A stretch of DNA of 64,000 nt from Helicobacter cetorum MIT 00-7128 (GTDB lineage: Bacteria > Campylobacterota > Campylobacteria > Campylobacterales > Helicobacteraceae). This document shows positions 54,512 through 62,965 of this stretch, one piece after another. A program made the translations under genes and the position numbers. Position 1 is the first letter of the stretch, and the number at the start of each line of letters is the position of its first letter. Under the pieces are notes generated by a model, which was not told the origin of the DNA, did not search any database, and worked only from the letters and a program-made list of their open reading frames with translations. Location of the stretch: NCBI RefSeq assembly GCF_000259255.1, contig NC_017737.1:682001-746000 (forward strand). The letters are read 5' to 3'.

Positions 54512-57399
54512 GTGGTATGGTTGATTTAAAAGAATTTGTAACAGAGCTTGGCAAAACACAAAAAGAGCTTAAAAATGTAATAGAGCAAGCCAAAGATATT
54601 GGTTTGGAGTTGAAAACAAATTCCAAAATTACCCTAGAGCAAGCAGATAAATTGTATAAATATATTGTTGATGGGATTAAAGAGCAAGTGCAATCTAATA
54701 AGCCTGCATCTACTAAGGTCTCTCAAAAAGAAACAATGCATGAGACACAAGAAAGTATAGGAAGTTCAGAGAACACACAAAAGACATCAAAGAGTGCCAA
54801 AACTAAAGACAATCAAGGGTCTAAAAAATCTCTTGCAGAATCCAAGCTTGAAAAAAGTCAAAACAGCCAAACTAACAAGCAAGAACCCCCTAAAGAGCAC
54901 ATTGAGAAAAAGACTAAAACGCCCACTCAAGCTATCCCTAAAAAAAGACAAATAGAAATTATTAGCACCCATGACAATGAGCCTAGTATAGTAGAAAAAG
55001 CACCCAAAAAAGAGATGACTCCAAAGGTTACTGAGGCTGAGCGTCAAAAGGCTGAGCAAAAACTCCAAGAAATTAAAAAAGCTAGAGAGGCTTTAAATAA
55101 ACTTGCTCAAAGTCCCAATACTAGAAGAGAGGCTATAGAAAACAGCACACAAAAGAGCGAGCAAGAGCGCCTAGAGACCAAGCGCCATGAAACGCAAAAA
55201 AGACGCATGGGTATTAGGATTGTTAGGCGTAATGATGAGCCAGAAGTTTCTGTTGCAGAAAATAAAAAGCCCACTCAAAGTGCGGCAGCTATTTTTGAAG
55301 ATTTCAAAAAAGAATGGCAAGAAAAAGACAAACAAGAAGTTAAAAAACCCAAGAAAGCCACTAAGACTAAACAAGCCCAAGCATCAAAAAATAAATCTCA
55401 TAAAATTGATTTTAGCGATGCGAGAGATTTTAAGGGCAATGATATTTATGATGAAGAGAGCGATGAAATTTTATTGTTTGATTTGCATGAACAAGATAAC
55501 TTAAATAGGGAAGAGGAAGAAAAGGAAGTCCGCCAAAATATCAATGATAGGGTGCGAGTCCAAAGAAAGAACCCTTGGATGAGCGAGGGCGGAATCAAGC
55601 GTCATTCTAAGAAAAAGCGGGTGTTTCGTAACGACAACAGCCAAAAAATAGTCCAAAGCACCATTAGCATTCCTGAAGAAGTGCGTGTCTATGAATTTGC
55701 TGAAAAGGCGAATTTGAATTTAGCTGATGTGATTAAAACGCTCTTTAATTTAGGGCTTATGGTTACTAAAAACGACTTTTTGGATAAGGATAGTATAGAA
55801 ATTTTAGCCGAAGAATTTCATTTAGAAATTTCCATTCAAAACACCTTAGAAGAATTTGAAGTAGAAGAAGTGCTAGAAGGAGTCAAAAAAGAGCGTCCAC
55901 CTGTAGTTACGATTATGGGGCATGTAGACCATGGTAAAACTTCATTACTAGATAAAATCCGTGATAAGAGAGTAGCTCACACGGAAGCTGGGGGGATTAC
56001 TCAGCATATCGGAGCTTATATGGTAGAAAAGAATGGCAAGTGGGTGTCTTTCATTGATACACCAGGTCATGAAGCCTTTAGCCAAATGCGAAATCGTGGG
56101 GCTCAAGTTACTGATATTGCAGTAATTGTGATTGCGGCTGATGATGGCGTGAAACAACAAACTATTGAAGCCCTAGAACATGCAAAGGCTGCAAATGTGC
56201 CTGTGATTTTTGCGATGAATAAAATGGATAAGGAAAATATCAACCCTGATAAACTCAAAGCGGAGTGTGCCGAACTTGGCTATAACCCTGTGGATTGGGG
56301 CGGAGAGTATGAATTTATTTCTGTTTCAGCAAAAACAGGCGATGGTATTGATAACTTATTAGAAACGATTCTTATTCAAGCAGATATTATGGAATTACAA
56401 GCCATAGAAGAAGCAAGTGCGAGAGCGATTGTTTTAGAAGGAAGTGTAGAAAAGGGTCGTGGGGCGGTAGCTACGGTGATTGTTCAAAATGGGACTTTAA
56501 ATGTAGGGGATAGTTTTTATGCAGAAACTGCATTTGGTAAAGTAAGAACGATGACTGATGACCAAGGCAAGAGTATTCAAAGTTTAAAACCTTCTATGGT
56601 GGCTCTCATTACAGGCTTGAGTGAAGTTCCTCCAGCTGGTTCAGTCTTAATAGGGGTAGAAAATGACTCTATCGCACGCTTACAAGCCCAAAAGAGAGCG
56701 ACTTATTTACGCCAAAAAGCTTTGAGTAAAAGCACTAAAGTGTCTTTTGATGAGCTTTCAGAAATGGTGGCTAATAAGGAATTAAAAAATATTCCTGTAA
56801 TCATTAAGGCTGATACGCAAGGAAGCCTAGAAGCGATTAAAAACAGCTTGTTAGAACTCAATAACGAAGAAGTGGCCATTCAAGTGATTCACTCAGGTGT
56901 AGGGGGCATTACAGAAAATGATTTGAGTCTTGTAGCAAGCAGTGAACATGCGGTGATTCTAGGCTTTAATATCCGCCCAACCGGTAATGTGAAAAACAAA
57001 GCCAAAGAATGGAATGTGAGTATTAAGACTTACACGGTGATTTATGCCTTGATTGAAGAAATGCGTTCGCTGTTGCTAGGCTTGATGAGTCCTATTATTG
57101 AAGAAGAGCATACCGGACAGGCTGAAGTGAGAGAGACCTTTAATATCCCAAAAGTTGGCACCATAGCAGGGTGCATGGTGAGTGATGGCGTGATTACTCG
57201 TGGCATTAAGGTGCGTTTGATTAGAGATGGTGTGGTGGTTCATACCGGCGAAATTCTCTCTTTAAAACGCTTTAAAGACGATGTTAAGGAAGTTTCTAAG
57301 GGCTATGAGTGTGGGATTATGCTAGAAAATTATAATGAGATTAAAGTGGGCGATGTGTTTGAAACCTACAAAGAAATCCACAAGAAAAGAACCCTTTAA
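54508..57399 (+). CDS. infB: Translation initiation factor IF-2
   Basis: 963 residues. Long charged, low-complexity N-terminal region (about 40-370, rich in K/E/Q/S), IF2_N (about 390-440), G domain from about 465: GHVDHGKTS, DTPGHEAFSQMR, NKMD, SAKTG; then domains II and IV that bind fMet-tRNA. A typical ylxR-infB-rbfA-rimP order follows, each overlapping the next by 1-11 bp. Confidence 0.97.
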   Translation: MSGMVDLKEFVTELGKTQKELKNVIEQAKDIGLELKTNSKITLEQADKLYKYIVDGIKEQVQSNKPASTKVSQKETMHETQESIGSSENTQKTSKSAKTKDNQGSKKSLAESKLEKSQNSQTNKQEPPKEHIEKKTKTPTQAIPKKRQIEIISTHDNEPSIVEKAPKKEMTPKVTEAERQKAEQKLQEIKKAREALNKLAQSPNTRREAIENSTQKSEQERLETKRHETQKRRMGIRIVRRNDEPEVSVAENKKPTQSAAAIFEDFKKEWQEKDKQEVKKPKKATKTKQAQASKNKSHKIDFSDARDFKGNDIYDEESDEILLFDLHEQDNLNREEEEKEVRQNINDRVRVQRKNPWMSEGGIKRHSKKKRVFRNDNSQKIVQSTISIPEEVRVYEFAEKANLNLADVIKTLFNLGLMVTKNDFLDKDSIEILAEEFHLEISIQNTLEEFEVEEVLEGVKKERPPVVTIMGHVDHGKTSLLDKIRDKRVAHTEAGGITQHIGAYMVEKNGKWVSFIDTPGHEAFSQMRNRGAQVTDIAVIVIAADDGVKQQTIEALEHAKAANVPVIFAMNKMDKENINPDKLKAECAELGYNPVDWGGEYEFISVSAKTGDGIDNLLETILIQADIMELQAIEEASARAIVLEGSVEKGRGAVATVIVQNGTLNVGDSFYAETAFGKVRTMTDDQGKSIQSLKPSMVALITGLSEVPPAGSVLIGVENDSIARLQAQKRATYLRQKALSKSTKVSFDELSEMVANKELKNIPVIIKADTQGSLEAIKNSLLELNNEEVAIQVIHSGVGGITENDLSLVASSEHAVILGFNIRPTGNVKNKAKEWNVSIKTYTVIYALIEEMRSLLLGLMSPIIEEEHTGQAEVRETFNIPKVGTIAGCMVSDGVITRGIKVRLIRDGVVVHTGEILSLKRFKDDVKEVSKGYECGIMLENYNEIKVGDVFETYKEIHKKRTL

Positions 57400-57734
57400 T
57401 GAATGTCCATAAAGAACGCTTAGAATCTAATCTTTTAGAATTATTGCAAGAAGCCCTATCAAGCTTGAATGATAGCGAGCTAAACTCTTTGAGTGTTACT
57501 AAAGTAGAATGCTCTAGGGGTAAGCACCATGCCCATGTGTTTGTGCTTTCACAAGATTGTAAAATCCTTTCAAAATTAAAAAAGGCTGAAAGCTTAATTA
57601 GGCAGTTCGTTTTGCAAGCAAGTGGGTGGTTTAAATGCCCAAAGCTTAGTTTTGCCCTAGATAATAGCCTAGAAGAGCAACTCCGCCTAGACGCACTATT
57701 TAATCAAATCGCTAAAGGGAAAAATGATGACTAA
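57399..57734 (+). CDS. rbfA: Ribosome-binding factor A
   Basis: 111-residue KH-like protein for late 30S maturation. [38 protein letters not shown]. One-base overlap with infB, 11-bp overlap with rimP. Confidence 0.93.
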   Translation: MNVHKERLESNLLELLQEALSSLNDSELNSLSVTKVECSRGKHHAHVFVLSQDCKILSKLKKAESLIRQFVLQASGWFKCPKLSFALDNSLEEQLRLDALFNQIAKGKNDD

Positions 57735-58167
57735 AATGGTAGAAGAAAAAATAGGGGGTGTCATTGAAAGCTTGGGCTACTTGCTCTATGATGTGAGCTT
57801 GGTTAAAGAAAATGAGCAAAATATTTTGAGAGTGAGCCTTAAAAATCCTAATGGGGCGATTAGCTTAGATATATGCCAAGAAGTGAGTGAAATTATTTCG
57901 CCCTTATTAGATGTGTGTGATTTTCTTAAAGACGCTTATATTTTAGAAGTGAGTTCTATGGGTTTAGAAAGAGTGCTTAAAACCCCCAAACACTTCAAAC
58001 TCTCTTTAGGCGAAAAAGTAGAGGTAAAACTCATCAATAAAGAGAGTTTTCAAGCCATAATTAAAAACGCTAATGAAACAAGCATAGATTTTGAACTAGA
58101 TGACAACACCATAAAAAGCGTAAACTACAAAGATTTAAAAAAGGTTAAAACGCTGTTTGAGTGGTAA
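57724..58167 (+). CDS. rimP: Ribosome maturation factor RimP
   Basis: 147-residue 30S assembly factor. [23 protein letters not shown], the core motif [19 protein letters not shown] (usually EVSSPGLDRPL), and a C-terminal SH3-like domain. An adjacent second ATG at 57727 is equally possible. Last gene of the infB run; accessory DNA follows. Confidence 0.94.
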   Translation: MMTKMVEEKIGGVIESLGYLLYDVSLVKENEQNILRVSLKNPNGAISLDICQEVSEIISPLLDVCDFLKDAYILEVSSMGLERVLKTPKHFKLSLGEKVEVKLINKESFQAIIKNANETSIDFELDDNTIKSVNYKDLKKVKTLFEW

Positions 58168-58744
58168 GATTAGATTTGTTTTTTGGATTTCAAATGGTTT
58201 TATTAGAATATTAGAAAATTTATTACGCTGACAAGGAGGGGCTTTTTGAAAGTGGTTTTTAAGCCTAAACACTAAAGATATTTGGGATTTCTATCTAAAT
58301 TGTTTTTAAAATTCTCAAACTAAGTTTTTTAAAATTTTTGAAATTATTATTCAAAAAATCTTTGAAACCAAAATGCAAAAAAATTTCTCAAGTTAGAAAT
58401 CAAAAATAGCTTGTGCTGTAATTAACTTTTGGGGTGTAAAATGGTGGACATTTTGACACCAATTGATACAATAAACGAAAGGAATAAAAATGGAAGTCAT
58501 TCTTAAAAATTTGTCTTCTCTCTCTCTCTCTCTCTCTTAAAAAGTTAAAAATTTACTTTTCAAAATTTTTTATTTTTCTTTCAAATAATGCGACAAAGCA
58601 CATTCCAATAAAATTCAGCAATTTTATTTTGTTCAAACTAACAAAGGGGGGTAACCTAAAATGAAGTAGGAAATGTTGGTAATGGGTTGCTAGTTTGAGT
58701 CATGTTATGTTATCACAATAAAAATATTTTTTAAAGGATATAAA
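58168..58744 (+). other. 577-bp AT-rich spacer with a phase-variable leader ORF
   Basis: A short ORF starts at ATG 58490, after a GAAAGGAAT ribosome binding site, and runs through a (CT)10 repeat. It stops at TAA 58538-58540, after 16 codons. With one more CT unit it would read about 58 codons to a TGA near 58664. The CT-rich leucine/serine start resembles signal sequences of phase-variable Helicobacter surface proteins, but no full gene follows. The rest of the spacer shows no gene. Confidence 0.45.
58518..58537 (+). repeat. (CT)10 dinucleotide repeat
   Basis: Twenty alternating bases just after ATG 58490, encoding repeated Ser/Leu. Dinucleotide tracts here are a known slipped-strand contingency type in Helicobacter outer membrane protein genes. 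Confidence 0.9.
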
Positions 58745-59380
58745 ATGGATTATGTTTCTAAAAAAGGCGCATTGAATCATAAGCATGGATTAGTTATTTG
58801 TGGAATTCAAATGGGTGGCGATGAAAGTCATGCAAAGAATGATATACCAGATAGCAAGAAATACTTTTCAGCAATTACCCATATGTATCAAAGGACAATT
58901 ATTAAACGCTTTGAGTTATGGGAACACCCTCTAGAGACTGAGGAATCTAAAATGGGCGGTTTTGAAAAAAGTATCATAGGGATAGAATGGATTGATGGCC
59001 ATTGCCCAAAAACTTCAGGAACAATAGAGGAGCTTTCTAAGCATTCAGAGCGTATTTTAAAATTGCTAAAAGATTTAGAGCCACGACTATTATTTTTACA
59101 TGGGAAGTATATGTTGGAGGTTTTAAATAGTGTAAACATGAAATCTAGCGTGGAGAAAATTTTAGGTAAAGCCTTAAATGAACCAAGCTGTATAGAAAGA
59201 GTGTGTGATAGCAAGGGAAGTGTAGGGGAAGTGAGTTTTCAAAATTTTGAGAATTGCCAAGTTATTCAATTCCCACACCCAAGACGAGCTATCACAGATG
59301 ATTTTGTTAAAAGCTTTAAGGTTGAAATCAAGCCTTTGATTGATGAATACAAAGAATACAGAAAGTTTAAAGGAGTTTAA
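58745..59380 (+). CDS. Hypothetical protein with UDG-like motifs
   Basis: 211 residues, cytosolic. LVICGIQMGGDESHA near the N-terminus and VIQFPHPRRAITDDFVKSF near the C-terminus recall the two ends of the uracil-DNA-glycosylase-like active site (GxQ.G and .HP.). The resemblance is weak and no catalytic role is claimed. Start: ATG with AAAGGAT upstream. Its stop is followed directly by the ATG of a lipoprotein gene. It occupies the position of acsA in H. pylori, as part of an accessory stretch. Confidence 0.7.
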   Translation: MDYVSKKGALNHKHGLVICGIQMGGDESHAKNDIPDSKKYFSAITHMYQRTIIKRFELWEHPLETEESKMGGFEKSIIGIEWIDGHCPKTSGTIEELSKHSERILKLLKDLEPRLLFLHGKYMLEVLNSVNMKSSVEKILGKALNEPSCIERVCDSKGSVGEVSFQNFENCQVIQFPHPRRAITDDFVKSFKVEIKPLIDEYKEYRKFKGV

Positions 59381-60280
59381 ATGTCATATAAAAGTTTTTT
59401 ATTAAGTGTTGGGGTGAGTGTTATTTTAGTAGGTTGTGGGAGTTTGGAAAGTATTGTCAATCCTGAGCTTGCTATGAGAAAGGCTGCAAAACAGACTATA
59501 CTCTCGCTAGAAAATTCTGCAAAACAGCTTTACAGTAAGCAAAAAGAAATGAACGATAAGCAAAGTGAAGAGATTATTAAAAGTCTATCTCAAAATCTCA
59601 CACCATTATTTAAGCCTAGAAATGAACAAGAGTTTAAAACGCACAATGATGATTTAAATACTCTTTTGTGGTATAGCAGATGTGAGGTGTATTATGGAAA
59701 TAGACCTATAAGCGGACTAGGTTATCTTGCAAGGTTCAATCTTGATGCTTATAATGAATTCATGAAAAAATTATTTCAATCTTCCAATACTCAGATTATG
59801 GATGTGGAAAGTGAATTGAATCAGGCACCTTTTAAATCCCTTAGCGAAACAAAAAAGGAGAGTCTAGCAAAGGGATTGACACTTAGGCAGATGGGGTTGA
59901 CTGGGGATACAAAAAAACGCCTTGATAAAGAGATAGACACAAAAATCAATCAACGCATGGAAGAGGATAAGAATAACAATCAAGAGATGCAAACAACTTG
60001 TAGGGCATTTTATAAAACAACCAATCTTATCCTTAAGCCACTTTTAGCTCAGAGAATTTTAGAGATTGATAAAATACAAGAATATCAGTCTAACAAACCT
60101 TTGCGAGAGAAAAAATACCAAGAAGCCAAGCGTTTCATAGAGACCACGCCTTTTGCCGAACCTAGTGATAAAAAGCTCCTTGAATATCGTGCTGCTTTTA
60201 AGGCTAGTGGCAGTGATTTTGATGATTCTTTGAGTAAGAAACAGCAAGAAATTAAACGGGCTAAGGAGAATACGAACTAA
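59381..60280 (+). CDS. Lipoprotein of unknown function, truncated by a stop
   Basis: 299 residues. Signal peptide with lipobox LVGC (Cys19), then a helical, Lys/Gln-rich body with CEVYYG and TTCRAFY cysteines. The TAA at 60278 is probably a mutation. Right after it the same frame stays open for 140 more codons, continuing the coiled coil (DAELAKEQAQRAKEKAALEV) and a beta-rich C-terminal domain. Probable original protein of about 440 residues. Its ATG directly follows the previous gene's stop, so the two are co-translated. Confidence 0.75.
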   Translation: MSYKSFLLSVGVSVILVGCGSLESIVNPELAMRKAAKQTILSLENSAKQLYSKQKEMNDKQSEEIIKSLSQNLTPLFKPRNEQEFKTHNDDLNTLLWYSRCEVYYGNRPISGLGYLARFNLDAYNEFMKKLFQSSNTQIMDVESELNQAPFKSLSETKKESLAKGLTLRQMGLTGDTKKRLDKEIDTKINQRMEEDKNNNQEMQTTCRAFYKTTNLILKPLLAQRILEIDKIQEYQSNKPLREKKYQEAKRFIETTPFAEPSDKKLLEYRAAFKASGSDFDDSLSKKQQEIKRAKENTN

Positions 60281-60703
60281 GATGCAGAACTTGCCAAAGA
60301 GCAAGCTCAAAGAGCTAAAGAAAAGGCAGCACTTGAAGTCAAATTAACGGCAGAGGGCAGGCGTTATGGGCGTTTGAGAAAAGATAAGCTAATTTTTCAA
60401 TATGAGATTATTGATAACGATACAACAATATTGCATATTGTAAATAGAGATAACAATCCTATTGCCATTAAGGAATTTACTATCAATAATGGTAATGGCA
60501 CTTGCCCAATGGAATTTGGCGAGGAAATGGCTGAACAAGCTTGGGGGATTAATACAAGTGGAAACTTTGTGCGTTTAGAAGTGGGACAAGAAACAAAACG
60601 GAAAGTAGAATGTGGTAAGCGTAATATTATCATAATCAAAATCGTTACTTATGGTAGGGGAACTCTAACTTATAGAGCTGATGAATTAAAACCGATAAAT
60701 TAG
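60281..60703 (+). pseudogene. 3' remainder of the lipoprotein gene
   Basis: Same reading frame as 59381-60280, separated only by a TAA. Encodes the rest of the coiled coil, then a beta-rich domain from about 60385 (FQYEIIDNDTTILHIVNRD, MEFGEEMAEQAWGIN). No ribosome binding site is seen for internal initiation; TTG 60374 is the first start-like codon. It is either lost or read by leaky readthrough. Confidence 0.75.
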
Positions 60704-60765
60704 AGTTATCACTATTCAAGTAAAAATCAAAATTATTGATGACCTGAATAGGGGGAGGGGGAGCT

Positions 60766-60885
60766 TTGATTGACTTAAATAAAAATACGACAAATAACTT
60801 TTTATATTTTTATCAACAAGAGTTAAAAGACCAAGATTATTGCAAAGTATTTTCTGAAATTAAGAACTATCAAAAATTTGGATAG
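60766..60885 (+). CDS. Possible 39-aa small ORF after a G-rich leader
   Basis: TTG-started ORF of 39 residues (IDLNKNTTNNFLYFYQQEL...) with a GGGGGAGGGGGAG leader as a potential over-strong ribosome binding site. Composition is protein-like. No family recognised; could be a relic. The G-rich leader can pair with RepG (see findings). Confidence 0.25.
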   Translation: MIDLNKNTTNNFLYFYQQELKDQDYCKVFSEIKNYQKFG

Positions 60886-60962
60886 TAGGTTGTAAAAATT
60901 TAGCTAAGGGATAAATTAGAGTTTGCATGCTAAGATAAAAAACTCATTATAAAAAGGATAGC

Positions 60963-62072
60963 ATGTTTATTTCAATTGCTTTTTTCTTGGTTTTATGTGT
61001 GCTAAACTACGCTACTTTTAGGCTTTTAAGAGCGTTTTTAACCTTAAAGAAAATATCTCAATACGCTTATTTAGGGTTTTTTATCCTTTTATGTGTGGGG
61101 GAAGGGATTTTTGCTTTTTATAGAAACTCTATGCCAAGTAGTCTATTTGTTTTAACTTCAGCTTGTTCGTTTATTACTTTTATCTTATTTGTTTTTGCCC
61201 TAAGCTTTTATGGTTTTTCTTATTCCATAGAAAAAATAGATTTTTTAGATTCAAGGCGTAAAAGCTTAAAAAATTTTTTGAAATTAGGGTTTTATCTAGC
61301 GTTATTAGGGTATTTTTGGCGTGGGTTTTATGAAGGGCTTGCTCGCCCAAAAATCAAAGAAACCTCCATTTATTTAGATAAATTAGACAAAGAATTAAAA
61401 GTTATTTTACTAACAGACATGCATATAGGGCATTTATTGCAAAGGGAATTTGTAACTTACATTGTAGAAGAAGTCAATCAAAAAGAAGTGGATATGGTGC
61501 TTATTGGTGGGGACTTAGTAGATAGTAAAATTGAAAAAGTCAAATCTTTTTTACTGCCCTTAAACAATCTCAAAAGCACTTATGGCACTTTTTATGTGCC
61601 AGGAAACCATGAGTATTATCATGGCATAGAGCCGATTTTATCGTTTCTTAAAACTCTTAACATAACGATTTTGGGTAATGAGTGTGCGAACTTGAATGCA
61701 ATTAATTTGTGTGGGGTGTATGACTATTATGCACGAAAGCATAAAAATTTTGCCCCAAATATTGATAAAGCCTTGCAAAAGCGTGATACAAATAAGCCCA
61801 CCATTCTTTTAGCTCATCAGCCTAAACAAATTAAAAGTATCAAAGAAAGTCATTCTATAGATTTAATGCTTTCAGGGCATACGCATGGGGGTCAAATCTT
61901 TCCTTTCAGTCTTTTAGTCAAATTGGCTCAAACCTATTTGCATGGTTTATACAAGCATAGCAACACGACACAGATTTATGTGAGTAGTGGGGCGGGGTAT
62001 TGGGGAGTTCCTTTAAGGTTTTTAGCCCCTAGTGAGATAGCTTATCTTAGGCTTTTACCCAAAGAAAGCTAA
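60963..62072 (+). CDS. Membrane metallophosphoesterase
   Basis: 369 residues. Four N-terminal hydrophobic segments (about 1-130), then a calcineurin-like phosphoesterase: LLTDMHIGH (D-x-H), LIGGDLVD (GD), VPGNHEYYHG (GNHE), and AHQ...LSGHTHGGQIFPF. These are the five metal-binding motifs of the family. YkuE/YaeI-type members act on lipid or UDP-sugar pyrophosphates; substrate here unknown. In H. pylori the same gene neighbours hsrA and acsA. Confidence 0.88.
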   Translation: MFISIAFFLVLCVLNYATFRLLRAFLTLKKISQYAYLGFFILLCVGEGIFAFYRNSMPSSLFVLTSACSFITFILFVFALSFYGFSYSIEKIDFLDSRRKSLKNFLKLGFYLALLGYFWRGFYEGLARPKIKETSIYLDKLDKELKVILLTDMHIGHLLQREFVTYIVEEVNQKEVDMVLIGGDLVDSKIEKVKSFLLPLNNLKSTYGTFYVPGNHEYYHGIEPILSFLKTLNITILGNECANLNAINLCGVYDYYARKHKNFAPNIDKALQKRDTNKPTILLAHQPKQIKSIKESHSIDLMLSGHTHGGQIFPFSLLVKLAQTYLHGLYKHSNTTQIYVSSGAGYWGVPLRFLAPSEIAYLRLLPKES

Positions 62073-62090
62073 AATTTTAAAAAAGCTATA

Positions 62091-62116
62091 GCAAGCTTTT
62101 AAAAAAAAGAGCTTGC
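62091..62116. terminator. Bidirectional hairpin terminator
   Basis: GCAAGCT / AGCTTGC stem with an A/T-rich loop and flanking T/A runs between convergent genes at 62072 and 62125. Confidence 0.6.
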
Positions 62117-62124
62117 CATAAAAG

Positions 62125-62490
62125 CTAGGATTTAACGACATTACCCCTTACAATAAAGCAATGTTTAATCACAAAGAATCGCCATGACCAAGTATGAGAT
62201 ATGGATACATTCACTAGGGTGTGTCCAACGCCACCTGATTGCTCTAGGGCGTTTGCTATAGCCTTATCTAAAGCGTTCTTGCTTTTAGACCCTAAAGGAA
62301 TTTCACGATAAGCAAAAGGAATGAAATTATCCTTATAATAGCATGCCTTACCCTCAACAACCCCTGAACTTTGGTTTTTAACCCCCTCACTATTGAGAGA
62401 AACCATGCCCAGATTACCAATTTGTTGTGAACAACCCGTAATTAAAAGCACTCCTAAACCTAGAGTCGCTTTAGCGATTTTATTTTTCAT
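62125..62490 (-). CDS. TRL-like lipoprotein
   Basis: 121-residue lipoprotein. Signal peptide with lipobox LITGC (Cys20), then a stretch typical of TRL-like small lipoproteins (SVVEGKACYYKD-type, GVVEGKACYYKDNFIPFAYREI) and a repeated-Gly/Ala helix (KNALDKAIANALEQSGG). AAGGAG lies 7 bp before the ATG. A 13-A run lies 44 bp upstream. Function unknown. Confidence 0.8.
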   Translation of the reverse strand: MKNKIAKATLGLGVLLITGCSQQIGNLGMVSLNSEGVKNQSSGVVEGKACYYKDNFIPFAYREIPLGSKSKNALDKAIANALEQSGGVGHTLVNVSISHTWSWRFFVIKHCFIVRGNVVKS

Positions 62491-62533
62491 AAAAACTCCT
62501 TATTTAAATTTCAAACAGCGGAGCTTAATTTTG

Positions 62534-62546
62534 AAAAAAAAAAAAA
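62534..62546 (-). repeat. Poly-T tract (13) in lipoprotein promoter region
   Basis: 13 consecutive A on the plus strand (T on the coding strand), 44-56 bp before the TRL-like ATG at 62490. Similar T-tracts in Helicobacter promoters change expression with length. Confidence 0.7.
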
Positions 62547-62700
62547 CAACAAATGGTAAATAAAGTTTTAAAAACAAAAACTAAGATAAAATAAAAGATG
62601 AAAGCATTTCCTAAAATTGCAATAAGATTAAAGAAAGGGATTATAAAATTTAAACTTTCCTATTGGCTAAACAAAAAATTACAAAAGAAACTAAAAGAAT

Positions 62701-62788
62701 CAAAACAACTATTGGGAAGAAGAGAAAGGAGGGGGAGGTGACTCTTCTAACCCAATAGTGCCAACCAAACCCTAAGGAATGGTTGGAT
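62701..62788 (-). ncRNA. repG: RepG-type small RNA
   Basis: About 88 nt on the minus strand between the lipoprotein gene and hsrA. -10 box TATAAT at 62795-62800, start ATCCAACCATTCC, first stem CCAACC/GGTTGG, then a long terminator: ACTATTGGG / CCCAATAGT, inner GAAGAG/CTCTTC, and a C/U-rich loop CACCTCCCCCTCCTTT, followed by TTGTTTT. This is the architecture and location of RepG, which binds G-repeats in the tlpB leader of H. pylori. Confidence 0.88.
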
Positions 62789-62900
62789 TTGACTATTATA
62801 CAATAGAATTATGATTTTAGGAAAAAATTTTTTAATTTTTGTTTGAAATAGATAGGGAGAACCACAAAAAAGATGCGTTTTTAAAAAACTTAAGTTTTTT

Positions 62901-62916
62901 TTAAACTAACTTAAAA
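62901..62916. promoter_or_regulatory. Putative HsrA self-binding site
   Basis: On the minus strand the region reads TTTTAAGTTAGTTTAA, two TTTAA(G) half-sites, just upstream of the hsrA -10. HsrA autoregulation is known in H. pylori; site assignment is inference. Confidence 0.35.
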
Positions 62917-62922
62917 TTATGC

Positions 62923-62928
62923 TATAAT
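62923..62928 (+). promoter_or_regulatory. -10 box of hsrA
   Basis: TATAAT at 62923, preceded by ATTATGC, with a leader of about 30 nt before the ATG. Confidence 0.65.
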
Positions 62929-62965
62929 CCAAGTTAAAATACTCTTAAATTAGGGGTCAATCACC

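Noticed and set aside
55187-55504. 105-codon ORF inside infB in another frame
   Set aside because: Lys-rich frame produced by the low-complexity N-terminal region of IF-2.
58745-59380. Calling the orphan gene a uracil-DNA glycosylase
   Set aside because: Only two short motif-like stretches agree; a catalytic Asp/Asn motif is not convincing.
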